Assembly (NCBI GenBank): GCA_900547435.1
Contig: URGO01000021.1
Location: 1-27,790 of the forward strand
Direction of reading: 5' to 3'
From: an uncultured Parabacteroides sp.
Lineage (GTDB): Bacteria > Bacteroidota > Bacteroidia > Bacteroidales > Tannerellaceae
DNA length: 27,790 bases
Within the stretch, counting starts at the first letter, position 1. Each line of letters opens with the position of its first letter. A model generated the notes under the pieces. The model made no database searches and was not told the DNA's origin. It was given only the letters and a program-made list of their open reading frames with translations. Positions 1-7,399 of the stretch are shown here, in pieces. The translations under genes and the position numbers were made by a program.

Positions 1-1
1 T

Positions 2-589
2 TCTCAGTCCTTTATGTTCTTGCCCTATTTTATTTCATGGGTCGTGGTATCCGTAATTGCCTTCAATATCCTGAGTTACGACTATGGAATCGTGAATAAG
101 GTGATTGTTGCGTTCGGCGGAGAAAAAGTAAACCTGTATAACATGCCGAAAATATGGCCTCTAATTATTATTGTATTCAATGCCTGGAAAAGTGTGGGCT
201 ATGGCTCCATTCTTTACCTGGCTTCCATTATGGGAATTGACACATCCATCTACGAGGCAGCCGAGATTGACGGAGCAGGGAAATTGCAGCGCATTTTTAA
301 AATTACCATTCCGATGGTGCGTCCTACCATGATTATTTTGGTGCTGCTGGCAGTAGGCGGAATTTTCAGAGGAAATTTTGATCTGTTTTACAATTTAATC
401 GGAACCAATGGCACGTTGTATGATGTGACGGATGTGATCGATACGTTTACCTTCCGTGCACTCATCAACAACAATGATATTGGAATGGCTGCAGCGTCTG
501 GCTTTTTCCAGTCCGTTTTATGCTTTGTAACCGTTGTTTTCGCAAACCGTTTGGTTTCGAGCTACGATAAGGATTATGCATTATTTTAG
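2..589 (+). CDS. LplB-type sugar ABC transporter permease, 5' part missing
   Basis: Inner-membrane permease subunit of a binding-protein-dependent carbohydrate ABC importer. The reading frame is open from the first base (residues SQSFMFLPYF precede and continue the visible protein), so the start lies outside the window and ATG at 14 is internal. What remains is ~195 residues with several hydrophobic segments and the classic EAA loop (YEAAEIDGAGKLQRIFKITI), which contacts the ATPase. The C-terminus (SSYDKDYALF) is typical of LplB-like permeases of Lachnospiraceae and Paenibacillaceae (family knowledge). Its stop overlaps the ribosome site of the next permease gene, as in a Firmicutes lplB-ytcP operon. 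Such importers are unusual in Bacteroidales, which generally import glycans through SusCD. This gene is therefore probably not from the same genome as the rest of the window. Confidence 0.85.
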   Translation, partial: SQSFMFLPYFISWVVVSVIAFNILSYDYGIVNKVIVAFGGEKVNLYNMPKIWPLIIIVFNAWKSVGYGSILYLASIMGIDTSIYEAAEIDGAGKLQRIFKITIPMVRPTMIILVLLAVGGIFRGNFDLFYNLIGTNGTLYDVTDVIDTFTFRALINNNDIGMAAASGFFQSVLCFVTVVFANRLVSSYDKDYALF

Positions 590-594
590 GAGAG
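588..594 (+). promoter_or_regulatory. Strong Shine-Dalgarno site AGGAGAG
   Basis: AGGAGAG lies 6 bases before the ATG at 601 and overlaps the stop codon of the upstream permease. It fixes the start of the second permease. It also contrasts with the Bacteroidales genes further on, such as purH, mreB and mreC, whose leaders are A-rich and lack such a motif. Confidence 0.75.
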
Positions 595-600
595 AATGGG

Positions 601-1014
601 ATGAAGAAAGAAAGTTTAAAGAAGTCAGGACGAAAAAAGATCAGTGGCGTAAATGTGGTCGGATACCTGTTTTGCGGACTGATAGCGCTTGTTTGTCTGA
701 TTCCTTTTATCATGGTGCTGTCAGCATCATTTACTTCGGAAGAAGCGATTTCCCTATACGGATTTAGTCTGTGGCCGAAAGAGTTTTCGTTGGAAGCATA
801 TAAGGCAGTTTTCAAGTCACCGGCGGTAGTGGTCAAAGCCTATCTTGTCACAATCTCGCTGACTTTAGCAGGTACGGCGATAGGATTGCTACTGCAGACT
901 ATGACTGCATATGTCCTTTCCAGGCGAGATTTTGAATGGCGAGGCGGTTTCTCTTTTTTCTTTTATACACCCCCCCTTTTTTCAACGACTTCTGAACAAA
1001 GGGGGAAAAGCTAA
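601..1014 (+). CDS. YtcP-type sugar ABC transporter permease, truncated
   Basis: Second permease of the same importer (MalG/YtcP-like; families usually ~290 residues). The first ~118 residues read well: a basic N-terminus, a membrane segment (YLFCGLIALVCLIPFIMVLS), a periplasmic stretch and a second membrane region ending in AYVLSRRDFEWRGGFSFFF. After that, family members continue into a segment like TTLFSGGLVPWY. Here the frame passes into TPPLFSTTSEQRGKS and stops, so the EAA loop and the remaining membrane segments are absent. The product cannot be functional as it stands. The break coincides with a run of seven C and with the change to Bacteroidales-type sequence, so I infer an assembly join or a deletion/insertion junction rather than a natural short gene. 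The last ~20 codons are probably not original coding sequence. Confidence 0.7.
   Translation: MKKESLKKSGRKKISGVNVVGYLFCGLIALVCLIPFIMVLSASFTSEEAISLYGFSLWPKEFSLEAYKAVFKSPAVVVKAYLVTISLTLAGTAIGLLLQTMTAYVLSRRDFEWRGGFSFFFYTPPLFSTTSEQRGKS
955..1010. other. Probable chimeric junction with C-run and hairpin
   Basis: The permease reading frame loses family similarity between about 955 and 985, inside a T-rich stretch followed by seven C (970-976). CCCCCTTT (972-979) pairs perfectly with AAAGGGGG (998-1005), with TTCA/TGAA (981-984/993-996) inside, so a hairpin can form. To the left is Firmicutes-like sequence with a Shine-Dalgarno site; to the right is a Bacteroidales antiporter 50 bases later. Homopolymer runs and hairpins are places where assemblies often misjoin. 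The exact breakpoint cannot be placed by eye. Confidence 0.55.
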
Positions 1015-1055
1015 AGAGATAAGAATGTTTAGGTTGATGTTATAAATTGGAGGAA

Positions 1056-3167
1056 ATGGAAACAAATTCACTACTCGCACCTTTATTTTTTGTTGTAATA
1101 TGTCTGTTTTTCGGTGCAATTCTAAAATCTGTATTAAAGAAAACGAACTTCCCTTATACGGTCGGGCTATTCGCATTAGGTATCCTGCTCGGTTTGTTAG
1201 ATCGATTTGGTGTCCTGCAAGCCGCAGGAATATTAAAACCAGCGGTTGACTTCGCAGGAAATATGGATCCCGATCTAATTCTCTACATTTTTCTACCTTT
1301 ATTAATATTCGATGGAGCCTACGAACTGGACCTGCACGTTTTCCGGAAATCATTGTTAAACTCCACCCTACTTGCCGGTCCGGGAATGGTTATATCCATG
1401 TTTTTGATTGGAGCATTAATCATGGGGCTTGCCCTTTTTGTTCCGGAATGCAGCGGTTGGAATTGGAGTTATGCGCTGATGTTCGGCGCTTTGATTAGTG
1501 CAACAGACCCTGTTGCCGTAGTCGCACTGCTTAAGGAACTGGGTACGAGCAAACGTTTCTCCACACTGGTTGACGCTGAATCCATGCTGAACGATGGGAC
1601 CGGTATCGTCTTATTCATGATATTCTTCGGTGTTTATTCCGCAACAGGCGGAACCGAGATGTCGCCTATCTTAAACTTTTTATTAGTCGTATTCGGAGGA
1701 GTCTTATTAGGGTGGGTTACAGCCCGATTCACCATTTGGTTCTTGGATAAGGTAGGCGGAGACGAATCTGTACAAAACAGTGTGATTATCGTATCGTCAT
1801 ACATTACTTTTATCCTGGCACAAAGCTTCTTGGATGTATCTGGAGTTATCGCCCTGGTTGCATTCGGTCTGACAATTACCTACATCGGACGCCCACGCCT
1901 GAAACCTGAAGTCAACCGGTTCATGGGACAATTCTGGGAACTTATGGCATATATGGCCAATACACTCATATTTATTATTGTAGGAATTGTTATTGCTTTG
2001 AAAGTTGATTTGACATGGAGCAGTTTCTTATTGCTGATTGCCGTATATATCGGTGTTAACATTGCCCGTATGCTTATGATTGCCATTTTATATCCGTTTA
2101 TGAAAAAAACCGGATATGGATTAACCATGCGTGAGTCGTTCATTTTAGGATGGGGTGGATTGCGTGGTGCTTTAGGACTGACCTTGGCCCTGATGGTATC
2201 CTACACACTGGCTATTCCGGAAGATATCCGTCGCCAGATATTGCTTTTTACCGGTGGAATCGTAACACTGACCCTTTGCATAAATGCCACAACTATGCGC
2301 TGGTTCCTGCAAAAACTGGGATTGACCAAGGTCCCATCAGCTAAAATGCTGCTGGATTACAGCATCAAGAAACAAATAGCCGATAGCACGGAAAAATATC
2401 TGGACAAACTGAAAAAGCGTGAAGCCTTGGAACTATCCAACTGGCCTCTGGTAGAGAAATTCATGCCGGAACAGGAACAAGCCCCGGACGTATCTATTCT
2501 GACGCCGGATGTCCTCGCCGATGTCCGCCTACGCGTATTGAAGAAAGAGAAAACGGCTTGCTGGAGCTTATATAACGAAGGTATCATCTCCAACGTTTCT
2601 TTACGGATTTTAGTGAATGCCTTGGATGAACTATATGACCGGGACGGGCATCTGCCTTTATCCAAGCGGAAATGGATTTTCAAATATTACAATCAATCCT
2701 TCCCTGTCCGCCGGCTCAAACAGATTCCAATTGTAAAAAGCTGGTGGGACAAGCTTGCGCATGAATGGGTTATCAACGGTTATGATTTAGGACGTGGATT
2801 TATTATCACCCAAAAAGAAGCGTTAAAATTAGTAGAGGAGTTCGAACAATCCGATGTACTCTCCGCCGCAGAGAAAGACGCTTTAGGCCAGCTCCGTGGG
2901 GAGATTCAAGAAAACATCAACCATATTGGAGAGGTCTTGAACACACTTGCCAAAGAGTTCCCGATATCTTACCGATGCGGCGTAACCCGTAAAGCTATCC
3001 GAATGTTGCTGGCAAACGAAAAACGTGCAGTCAACCAATTTGTTAAAGACGGACTTTTATCCGAACAAGAGGCTAAAACGCTGGATGATGACCTGGACGA
3101 ACGTTATGACGGATTGACAACATACCGGATAAACCAATTGTTGGATAAGTTTAAGTTGAGCAAATAA
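1056..3167 (+). CDS. CPA1-family Na+(K+)/H+ antiporter with long cytoplasmic tail
   Basis: Inner-membrane cation:proton antiporter (NhaP/NHE class) that exchanges cytoplasmic Na+ or K+ for protons. The first ~425 residues hold about twelve hydrophobic segments. They include the core motif SATDPVAVVALLKELG (TD near 150-151), DAESMLNDGTG with the CPA1-type ND ion-binding pair near 179-180, and GWGGLRGALGLTLAL. The remaining ~275 residues are charged and probably a cytoplasmic regulatory domain; the total of ~703 residues is long compared with ~400-550 for simple NhaP proteins but common for this Bacteroidota group. I chose ATG 1056; TTG 1047, three codons earlier in frame, is less likely. It is the first complete gene after the suspected junction, so its native upstream region may be missing. 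It reads toward purH with 107 bases between. Confidence 0.9.
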   Translation: METNSLLAPLFFVVICLFFGAILKSVLKKTNFPYTVGLFALGILLGLLDRFGVLQAAGILKPAVDFAGNMDPDLILYIFLPLLIFDGAYELDLHVFRKSLLNSTLLAGPGMVISMFLIGALIMGLALFVPECSGWNWSYALMFGALISATDPVAVVALLKELGTSKRFSTLVDAESMLNDGTGIVLFMIFFGVYSATGGTEMSPILNFLLVVFGGVLLGWVTARFTIWFLDKVGGDESVQNSVIIVSSYITFILAQSFLDVSGVIALVAFGLTITYIGRPRLKPEVNRFMGQFWELMAYMANTLIFIIVGIVIALKVDLTWSSFLLLIAVYIGVNIARMLMIAILYPFMKKTGYGLTMRESFILGWGGLRGALGLTLALMVSYTLAIPEDIRRQILLFTGGIVTLTLCINATTMRWFLQKLGLTKVPSAKMLLDYSIKKQIADSTEKYLDKLKKREALELSNWPLVEKFMPEQEQAPDVSILTPDVLADVRLRVLKKEKTACWSLYNEGIISNVSLRILVNALDELYDRDGHLPLSKRKWIFKYYNQSFPVRRLKQIPIVKSWWDKLAHEWVINGYDLGRGFIITQKEALKLVEEFEQSDVLSAAEKDALGQLRGEIQENINHIGEVLNTLAKEFPISYRCGVTRKAIRMLLANEKRAVNQFVKDGLLSEQEAKTLDDDLDERYDGLTTYRINQLLDKFKLSK

Positions 3168-3231
3168 TAAAAAGTGGTGTTAAAAATTCTCTCTTTCTAC
3201 TTATTATGGAAAGAAATGAAAAATAAATCAC

Positions 3232-3239
3232 TAATTTTG
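3232..3239 (+). promoter_or_regulatory. Bacteroidota -7 box TAATTTTG for purH
   Basis: TAATTTTG matches the Bacteroidota -7 consensus TAnnTTTG. Transcription would start near 3246, giving a ~30-base A-rich leader before the purH ATG at 3275. No convincing -33 TTTG lies 19-21 bases upstream, so the match is partial. Confidence 0.45.
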
Positions 3240-3274
3240 TGTTCTCGAATTTTAACGTAAACAACTAAATAAAA

Positions 3275-4798
3275 ATGACTGAAACAAAACGAATTAAGCG
3301 TGCACTTGTTTCCGTGTACCATAAAGATGGTTTGGATGAGATTTTAAGAAAGCTTCACGAAGAAGGAGTTGCGTTTGTTTCGACCGGCGGAACAAAGGCT
3401 TTTATCGAATCATTAGGCATTCCGTGTGATGCCGTAGAGGATTTGACAGGATATCCTTCAATCTTGGGCGGACGTGTCAAGACTTTACATCCGAAGGTAT
3501 TCGGAGGTATTTTGGCTCGACGGGAAAATGAAGGCGATAATGCCCAATTAGCTCAATACGAAATCCCGGAAATCGACTTGGTAATCGTTGACCTGTACCC
3601 ATTCGAAGAAACAGTTGCTTCGGGTGCAGACGAACAAGCTATTATAGAGAAAATAGATATAGGCGGAATCTCCTTAATCCGCGCAGCCGCAAAGAATTTC
3701 AAAGACGTAGTTATTGTAGCTTCCAAGCACCAATATGCTCCCTTGATGCAACTACTGAACGAGAAGGGCGCAGAAACGACTTTGGACGACCGCAAATGGT
3801 TCGCTAAAGAAGCCTTTGCCGTTTCTTCGGGATATGACTCTGCTATTTTCAATTATTTCGATAACCGTGCCGGATCTTACTTCCGTGCAGCTGTAGACGA
3901 ACCGATGCACCTCCGTTACGGAGAGAATCCTCATCAGACAGGTCGTTTCTATGGCAAGTTTAATGATATGTTCGAACAATTGCATGGTAAAGAAATCTCT
4001 TACAACAATTTGCTGGACATCGATGCCGCGGTCAACTTAATCAACGAATTTGACGAATTGACCTTTGCCGTCCTGAAACACAACAATCCGTGTGGCGTAG
4101 CTTCACGCTCCACCGTACTGGAGGCTTGGAAAGAAGCCTTGGCGGGCGACCCTGTTTCGGCATTCGGAGGTATCTTGATTACCAATGCAACTATCAATAA
4201 AGAGGTAGCCGAAGAAATCAACAAGATTTTCTTTGAAGTCCTGATTGCTCCGGCTTACGATGCAGATGCTCTGGAAATTCTGGAACAGAAAAAGAACCGC
4301 ATCATCTTGGTACGCAAGGATTGCAAGACCTGCCCGATGCAGTTCCGCTCTTTACTGAACGGTGTATTAATGCAGGAAAAGGACTTAAGCATCCAAACAG
4401 ATGTGGATTTGGAACCGATGACCAACAAACAACCTTCTGAACCTGAGGTAGAAGATTTATTGTTCGCCAATAAGATTGTAAAGAACAGCAAATCCAACGC
4501 AATCACATTGGTAAAGAACAAACAATTGTGTGCAAGCGGTATCGGACAGACTTCCCGCGTAGATGCATTGAAACAGGCTATCGAAAAAGCCAACTCGTTT
4601 AACTTCGACCTGAATGGCGCAGTAATGGCTTCGGATGCATTCTTCCCATTCGCCGATTGCGTGGAGATAGCAGACAAGGCCGGAATTACAGCTATTATTC
4701 AACCTGGAGGTTCTATCCGCGATGGCGAATCTGTTGCTTATTGTAATGAACATGGATTGGCCATGGTTAAGACGGGAGTCCGCCATTTTAGACATTAA
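3275..4798 (+). CDS. purH: Bifunctional AICAR transformylase / IMP cyclohydrolase
   Basis: Catalyses the last two steps of purine synthesis in the cytoplasm: AICAR + 10-formyl-THF to FAICAR, then ring closure to IMP. The N-terminal cyclohydrolase domain (about 1-190) begins RALVSVYHKDGLDEILRKL and contains FVSTGGTKAFIESLGIP and GGRVKTLHPKVFGGILARR, both family hallmarks. The C-terminal transformylase domain contains LRYGENPHQTGRFYG, the catalytic Lys-His pair in AVLKHNNPCGVA (K268-H269), PVSAFGGI and QPGGSIRDGESVAYC, and ends GVRHFRH, as expected for a complete enzyme. The 507 residues fit Bacteroidota PurH; E. coli's is 529. It is probably monocistronic: a TAnnTTTG box lies upstream, and a large palindromic repeat separates it from mreB. 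Confidence 0.97.
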   Translation: MTETKRIKRALVSVYHKDGLDEILRKLHEEGVAFVSTGGTKAFIESLGIPCDAVEDLTGYPSILGGRVKTLHPKVFGGILARRENEGDNAQLAQYEIPEIDLVIVDLYPFEETVASGADEQAIIEKIDIGGISLIRAAAKNFKDVVIVASKHQYAPLMQLLNEKGAETTLDDRKWFAKEAFAVSSGYDSAIFNYFDNRAGSYFRAAVDEPMHLRYGENPHQTGRFYGKFNDMFEQLHGKEISYNNLLDIDAAVNLINEFDELTFAVLKHNNPCGVASRSTVLEAWKEALAGDPVSAFGGILITNATINKEVAEEINKIFFEVLIAPAYDADALEILEQKKNRIILVRKDCKTCPMQFRSLLNGVLMQEKDLSIQTDVDLEPMTNKQPSEPEVEDLLFANKIVKNSKSNAITLVKNKQLCASGIGQTSRVDALKQAIEKANSFNFDLNGAVMASDAFFPFADCVEIADKAGITAIIQPGGSIRDGESVAYCNEHGLAMVKTGVRHFRH

Positions 4799-4804
4799 TA
4801 AAGT

Positions 4805-4914
4805 ATTCATTCGTTGATTCACCCTTGTGAATTAATTGCATCACAGAGGTGATTTAATTACATCACTCGGGTGATGCAATTAAGCCATGAAGGTGAATCA
4901 ATGAATTTATTGCT
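4805..4914. repeat. Five 22-bp tandem units forming one nested palindrome
   Basis: Five consecutive 22-base units start at 4805, 4827, 4849, 4871 and 4893; the last four all begin GTGA. The array is also symmetric about 4857.5. GTGAT 4849-4853 pairs with ATCAC 4862-4866, TTAATTGCATCAC (4832-4844) pairs perfectly with 4871-4883, and 4809-4823 pairs with 4892-4906 with one G-T wobble. The whole can fold into a ~98-base cruciform or RNA hairpin. It fills most of the purH-mreB gap. It might terminate purH transcripts, act as a protein-binding array, or be a small dispersed intergenic repeat; the sequence does not decide. There is no run of T directly after it. Confidence 0.8.
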
Positions 4915-4950
4915 ATCAAACAGAAATATATTGTTAAAAAAGAAAAAAGA

Positions 4951-5970
4951 ATGGGTTTATATTCATTTACTCAAGAAGTAGCGATGGACTTAGGTACTGC
5001 CAATACGATTGTAATATGCAATGGTAAGATGGTAGTAGACGAGCCCTCCATGATTGCATTGGACCGTCGTACAGACAAGGTGTTAGCAATTGGGAAAGTA
5101 GCTCGTGAGATGGCTGGAAAGGAGCATGACAATATCCGCACGATTCGTCCGTTGCGTGAGGGCGTGATTGCCGACTTCTATGCAGCAGAGCAAATGATGC
5201 GCGGCCTGATAAAAATGGCAAGTAACAAAAGCCGCTGGTTTACACCTTCGCTCCGTATGGTTATCGGAATTCCTTCAGGAAGTACGGAAGTGGAAATCCG
5301 CGCCGTACGCGACTCGGCCGAACATGCAGGCGGACGCGATGTCTATATGATATTCGAGCCAATGGCCGCTGCCCTGGGTATCGGCATTGATGTGCAGGCT
5401 CCGGAAGGCAACATGATTGTCGATATAGGTGGAGGAACGACCGAAATTGCAGTAATCTCGTTAGGCGGTATCGTTTCCAATAAATCAATCCGTATCGCCG
5501 GAGATGATTTGACTACAGATATCGTAGAATATATGAAACGCCAACACAATGTAAAAGTAGGCGAGAAAACGGCTGAGCAAATCAAGATACACGTAGGTTC
5601 AGCCTTGACAACATTGGAAAATCCACCGGAGGACTTTGTCGTTCACGGACCTAACCAAATGACGGCCTTGCCTATGGAGGTACCGGTATCTTATCAGGAA
5701 ATAGCACATTGCCTGGATCGTACTATCTCCAAAATGGAAGCAGCCATATTGAGCGCCTTAGAACAGACTCCCCCGGAACTCTATGCAGATATCGTCCATA
5801 ATGGAATTTATCTGACGGGCGGCGGAGCCCTGATGCGCGGACTGGACAAACGTCTTTCTGACAAGATGAACATCACATTCCATGTATCAGAAGACCCGTT
5901 GCATGCCGTAGCACGCGGGACAGGCGTCGCACTAAAGAACATTGACAAATTCAATTTCCTTATTCGGTAA
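4951..5970 (+). CDS. mreB: Rod shape-determining actin homologue MreB
   Basis: Bacterial actin that forms ATP-dependent membrane-bound filaments and guides the elongasome along the cell circumference. The 339-residue length is normal. The nucleotide-binding fold is clear: phosphate-1 loop MDLGTANTIV near 12-21, phosphate-2 motif MIVDIGGGTTEIAVISLGG near 155-173, and adenosine motif YLTGGGALMRGLDKRL near 289-304. The start is set by the hydrophobic N-terminus MGLYSFTQEVAMDLGTANT, and the leader before ATG is A-rich with no Shine-Dalgarno. It heads the mreBCD-mrdA-rodA operon. A 12-bp hairpin follows before mreC, which may lower expression of the membrane genes relative to MreB. Confidence 0.97.
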   Translation: MGLYSFTQEVAMDLGTANTIVICNGKMVVDEPSMIALDRRTDKVLAIGKVAREMAGKEHDNIRTIRPLREGVIADFYAAEQMMRGLIKMASNKSRWFTPSLRMVIGIPSGSTEVEIRAVRDSAEHAGGRDVYMIFEPMAAALGIGIDVQAPEGNMIVDIGGGTTEIAVISLGGIVSNKSIRIAGDDLTTDIVEYMKRQHNVKVGEKTAEQIKIHVGSALTTLENPPEDFVVHGPNQMTALPMEVPVSYQEIAHCLDRTISKMEAAILSALEQTPPELYADIVHNGIYLTGGGALMRGLDKRLSDKMNITFHVSEDPLHAVARGTGVALKNIDKFNFLIR

Positions 5971-5980
5971 ATATAAGCAG

Positions 5981-6014
5981 GTTGGATATTAAGCATTAAG
6001 ACTTGATATCCAGC
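5981..6014 (+). promoter_or_regulatory. Intercistronic hairpin between mreB and mreC
   Basis: GTTGGATATTAA (5981-5992) pairs with TTGATATCCAGC (6003-6014), including two G-T wobbles, around a 10-base loop. It lies 11 bases after the mreB stop and 20 before mreC. The following bases (TTTCATTTATAAAA) are only moderately T-rich. It could be an attenuator or an RNA-stability element. Confidence 0.4.
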
Positions 6015-6033
6015 TTTCATTTATAAAAACAAT

Positions 6034-6891
6034 ATGAGAAAATTGCTCGATTTCCTGTTAAGGAAAAAGCATTGGTTCTTATTTATTCTGTTTGAAGCCC
6101 TATCGGTCGCTTTGATTTATAGGAATAACTCCTACCAGCGGAGTGTTATTCTTAGTTCGGCTAATTTTGTCTCAGGATATGTCATCTCACTTTCAGGAGA
6201 GATTCAGTCCTACTTTAACTTGCGCGAAATAAACCGAAAATTACAAGAGCAAAACGGCCAAATGGAACTAAAGATATTGGAATTGCAAGAACAAATAGAA
6301 ACCATGCAGGCCGACACGGTTACATTTAAGGGATCCGTAACCGATTCTGTCATACCTCCATTTCCTTATCAATTTATCGCAGCAGAGGTCGTGAACAACA
6401 GTATTGCTCACTTCTCAAATTATATTACTATCAATAAAGGCAAAAGCGACGGTATAAAGCCAGACATGGGAGTAGTTTGCGAAAGCGGAGTCGTGGGAAT
6501 CGTGTCAAATGTGTCCGAGCATTTCTCGGTTATCATTCCATTACTGAATCCAAAGTCTAAAATCAGTTGCAAGATATTAGGGAATAACAACTTCGGATAT
6601 TTATCATGGGATGGAGATGATGCCTCATTCGCTACATTGCAAGAAGTGCCACGCCATTCCGAATTCCAAAAAGGAGACACAATCATTACAAGTGGTTATT
6701 CCGCAATCTTTCCACCGGGACTAATCGTGGGAACTATTGAAGATTTTGACAAAGAGCACGATGACAATTTTTACGCATTGCGAATCAAGTTAGCAGCTTC
6801 TTTTACGCGATTGCGCCATGTCCAGGTGATAAAGAATGCTTTACAGGAAGAACAAATTAATTTAGAAAAGGAGGCAAAAAAGAATGATTAA
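6034..6891 (+). CDS. mreC: Rod shape-determining protein MreC
   Basis: Bitopic inner-membrane scaffold that links MreB filaments to PBP2 and RodA and activates them. The 285-residue protein has a short cytoplasmic start, one membrane segment at about 14-30 (HWFLFILFEALSVALIY), a periplasmic coiled coil at about 66-95 (REINRKLQEQNGQMELKILE onward), and a beta-rich MreC domain containing NYITINKGKSDGIKPDMGVV and DTIITSGYSAIFPPGLIVGT, which are conserved in the family. Its 3' end overlaps mreD by 8 bases, indicating translational coupling. No ribosome site is evident, as usual in this phylum. Confidence 0.95.
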   Translation: MRKLLDFLLRKKHWFLFILFEALSVALIYRNNSYQRSVILSSANFVSGYVISLSGEIQSYFNLREINRKLQEQNGQMELKILELQEQIETMQADTVTFKGSVTDSVIPPFPYQFIAAEVVNNSIAHFSNYITINKGKSDGIKPDMGVVCESGVVGIVSNVSEHFSVIIPLLNPKSKISCKILGNNNFGYLSWDGDDASFATLQEVPRHSEFQKGDTIITSGYSAIFPPGLIVGTIEDFDKEHDDNFYALRIKLAASFTRLRHVQVIKNALQEEQINLEKEAKKND

Positions 6892-7399
6892 TACTATAAT
6901 TCGTACAGCCATTTATTTTCTGATATTTGTTCTGTTGCAAGTTTTGGTATTGAACAATATCCATTATTTGCGCGTCGCGACACCATTCGTTTATCTGTAT
7001 TGCATATTGAAGATGCCGGTAGGAACTTCGCGCAGCTTGATTCTAATTTACTCGTTTCTGGTAGGATGCACAATTGATATGTTCTCCAATACACCGGGAA
7101 TGCATGCCGCAGCCTGTTCATTGGCAGGTTTCGTCCGTGCACCCTTGATACAATTCCTGCAAGGCGAAGAATTGCCGGACGGCATATATCCTTCTTACAG
7201 GACCTTCGACAATGCAGGTTTCGTCCGTTATGTTACCTTGTTTGTTGCGATCCATCACATAGCCCTATTCTTGATTGAGGCATTGACATTGTTCGATCCG
7301 CTCTTCCTGTTGTTACGTATCGGATCAAGTGCCCTGACAACAGTCCTTTTGATTTGTGTCATTGAATTATTCAATTTTGAATCTCAAAAAAGCCAATGA
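6884..7399 (+). CDS. mreD: Rod shape-determining protein MreD
   Basis: Small polytopic inner-membrane protein of the elongasome; it binds MreC and tunes activation of PBP2-RodA. The 171 residues are mostly hydrophobic, with about five membrane segments (for example TAIYFLIFVLLQVLVLNNI, LILIYSFLVGCTIDMFSNT and TVLLICVIELFNF). Recognition rests on size, hydrophobicity and fixed position between mreC and mrdA, because MreD sequences diverge strongly. The family feature of a short polar turn after the second helix (GCTIDMFSNTPGMHAAA) is visible. It overlaps mreC by 8 bases and mrdA by 4 bases (ATGA-type overlap). Confidence 0.92.
   Translation: MINTIIRTAIYFLIFVLLQVLVLNNIHYLRVATPFVYLYCILKMPVGTSRSLILIYSFLVGCTIDMFSNTPGMHAAACSLAGFVRAPLIQFLQGEELPDGIYPSYRTFDNAGFVRYVTLFVAIHHIALFLIEALTLFDPLFLLLRIGSSALTTVLLICVIELFNFESQKSQ

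Noticed and set aside
465..836. 123-codon minus-strand open frame over the two permeases
   Set aside because: It crosses both permease genes antisense, its translation resembles no family, and the permease frames are clearly real.
972..1005. Hairpin at the C-run as the natural terminator of the permease operon
   Set aside because: It lies inside what should be the middle of the second permease gene, so it cannot be that operon's natural end; a junction artefact is more likely.
4805..4914. 22-bp periodic array as a small CRISPR
   Set aside because: The units adjoin directly without unique spacers, the array is palindromic as a whole, and no cas-like gene is present.
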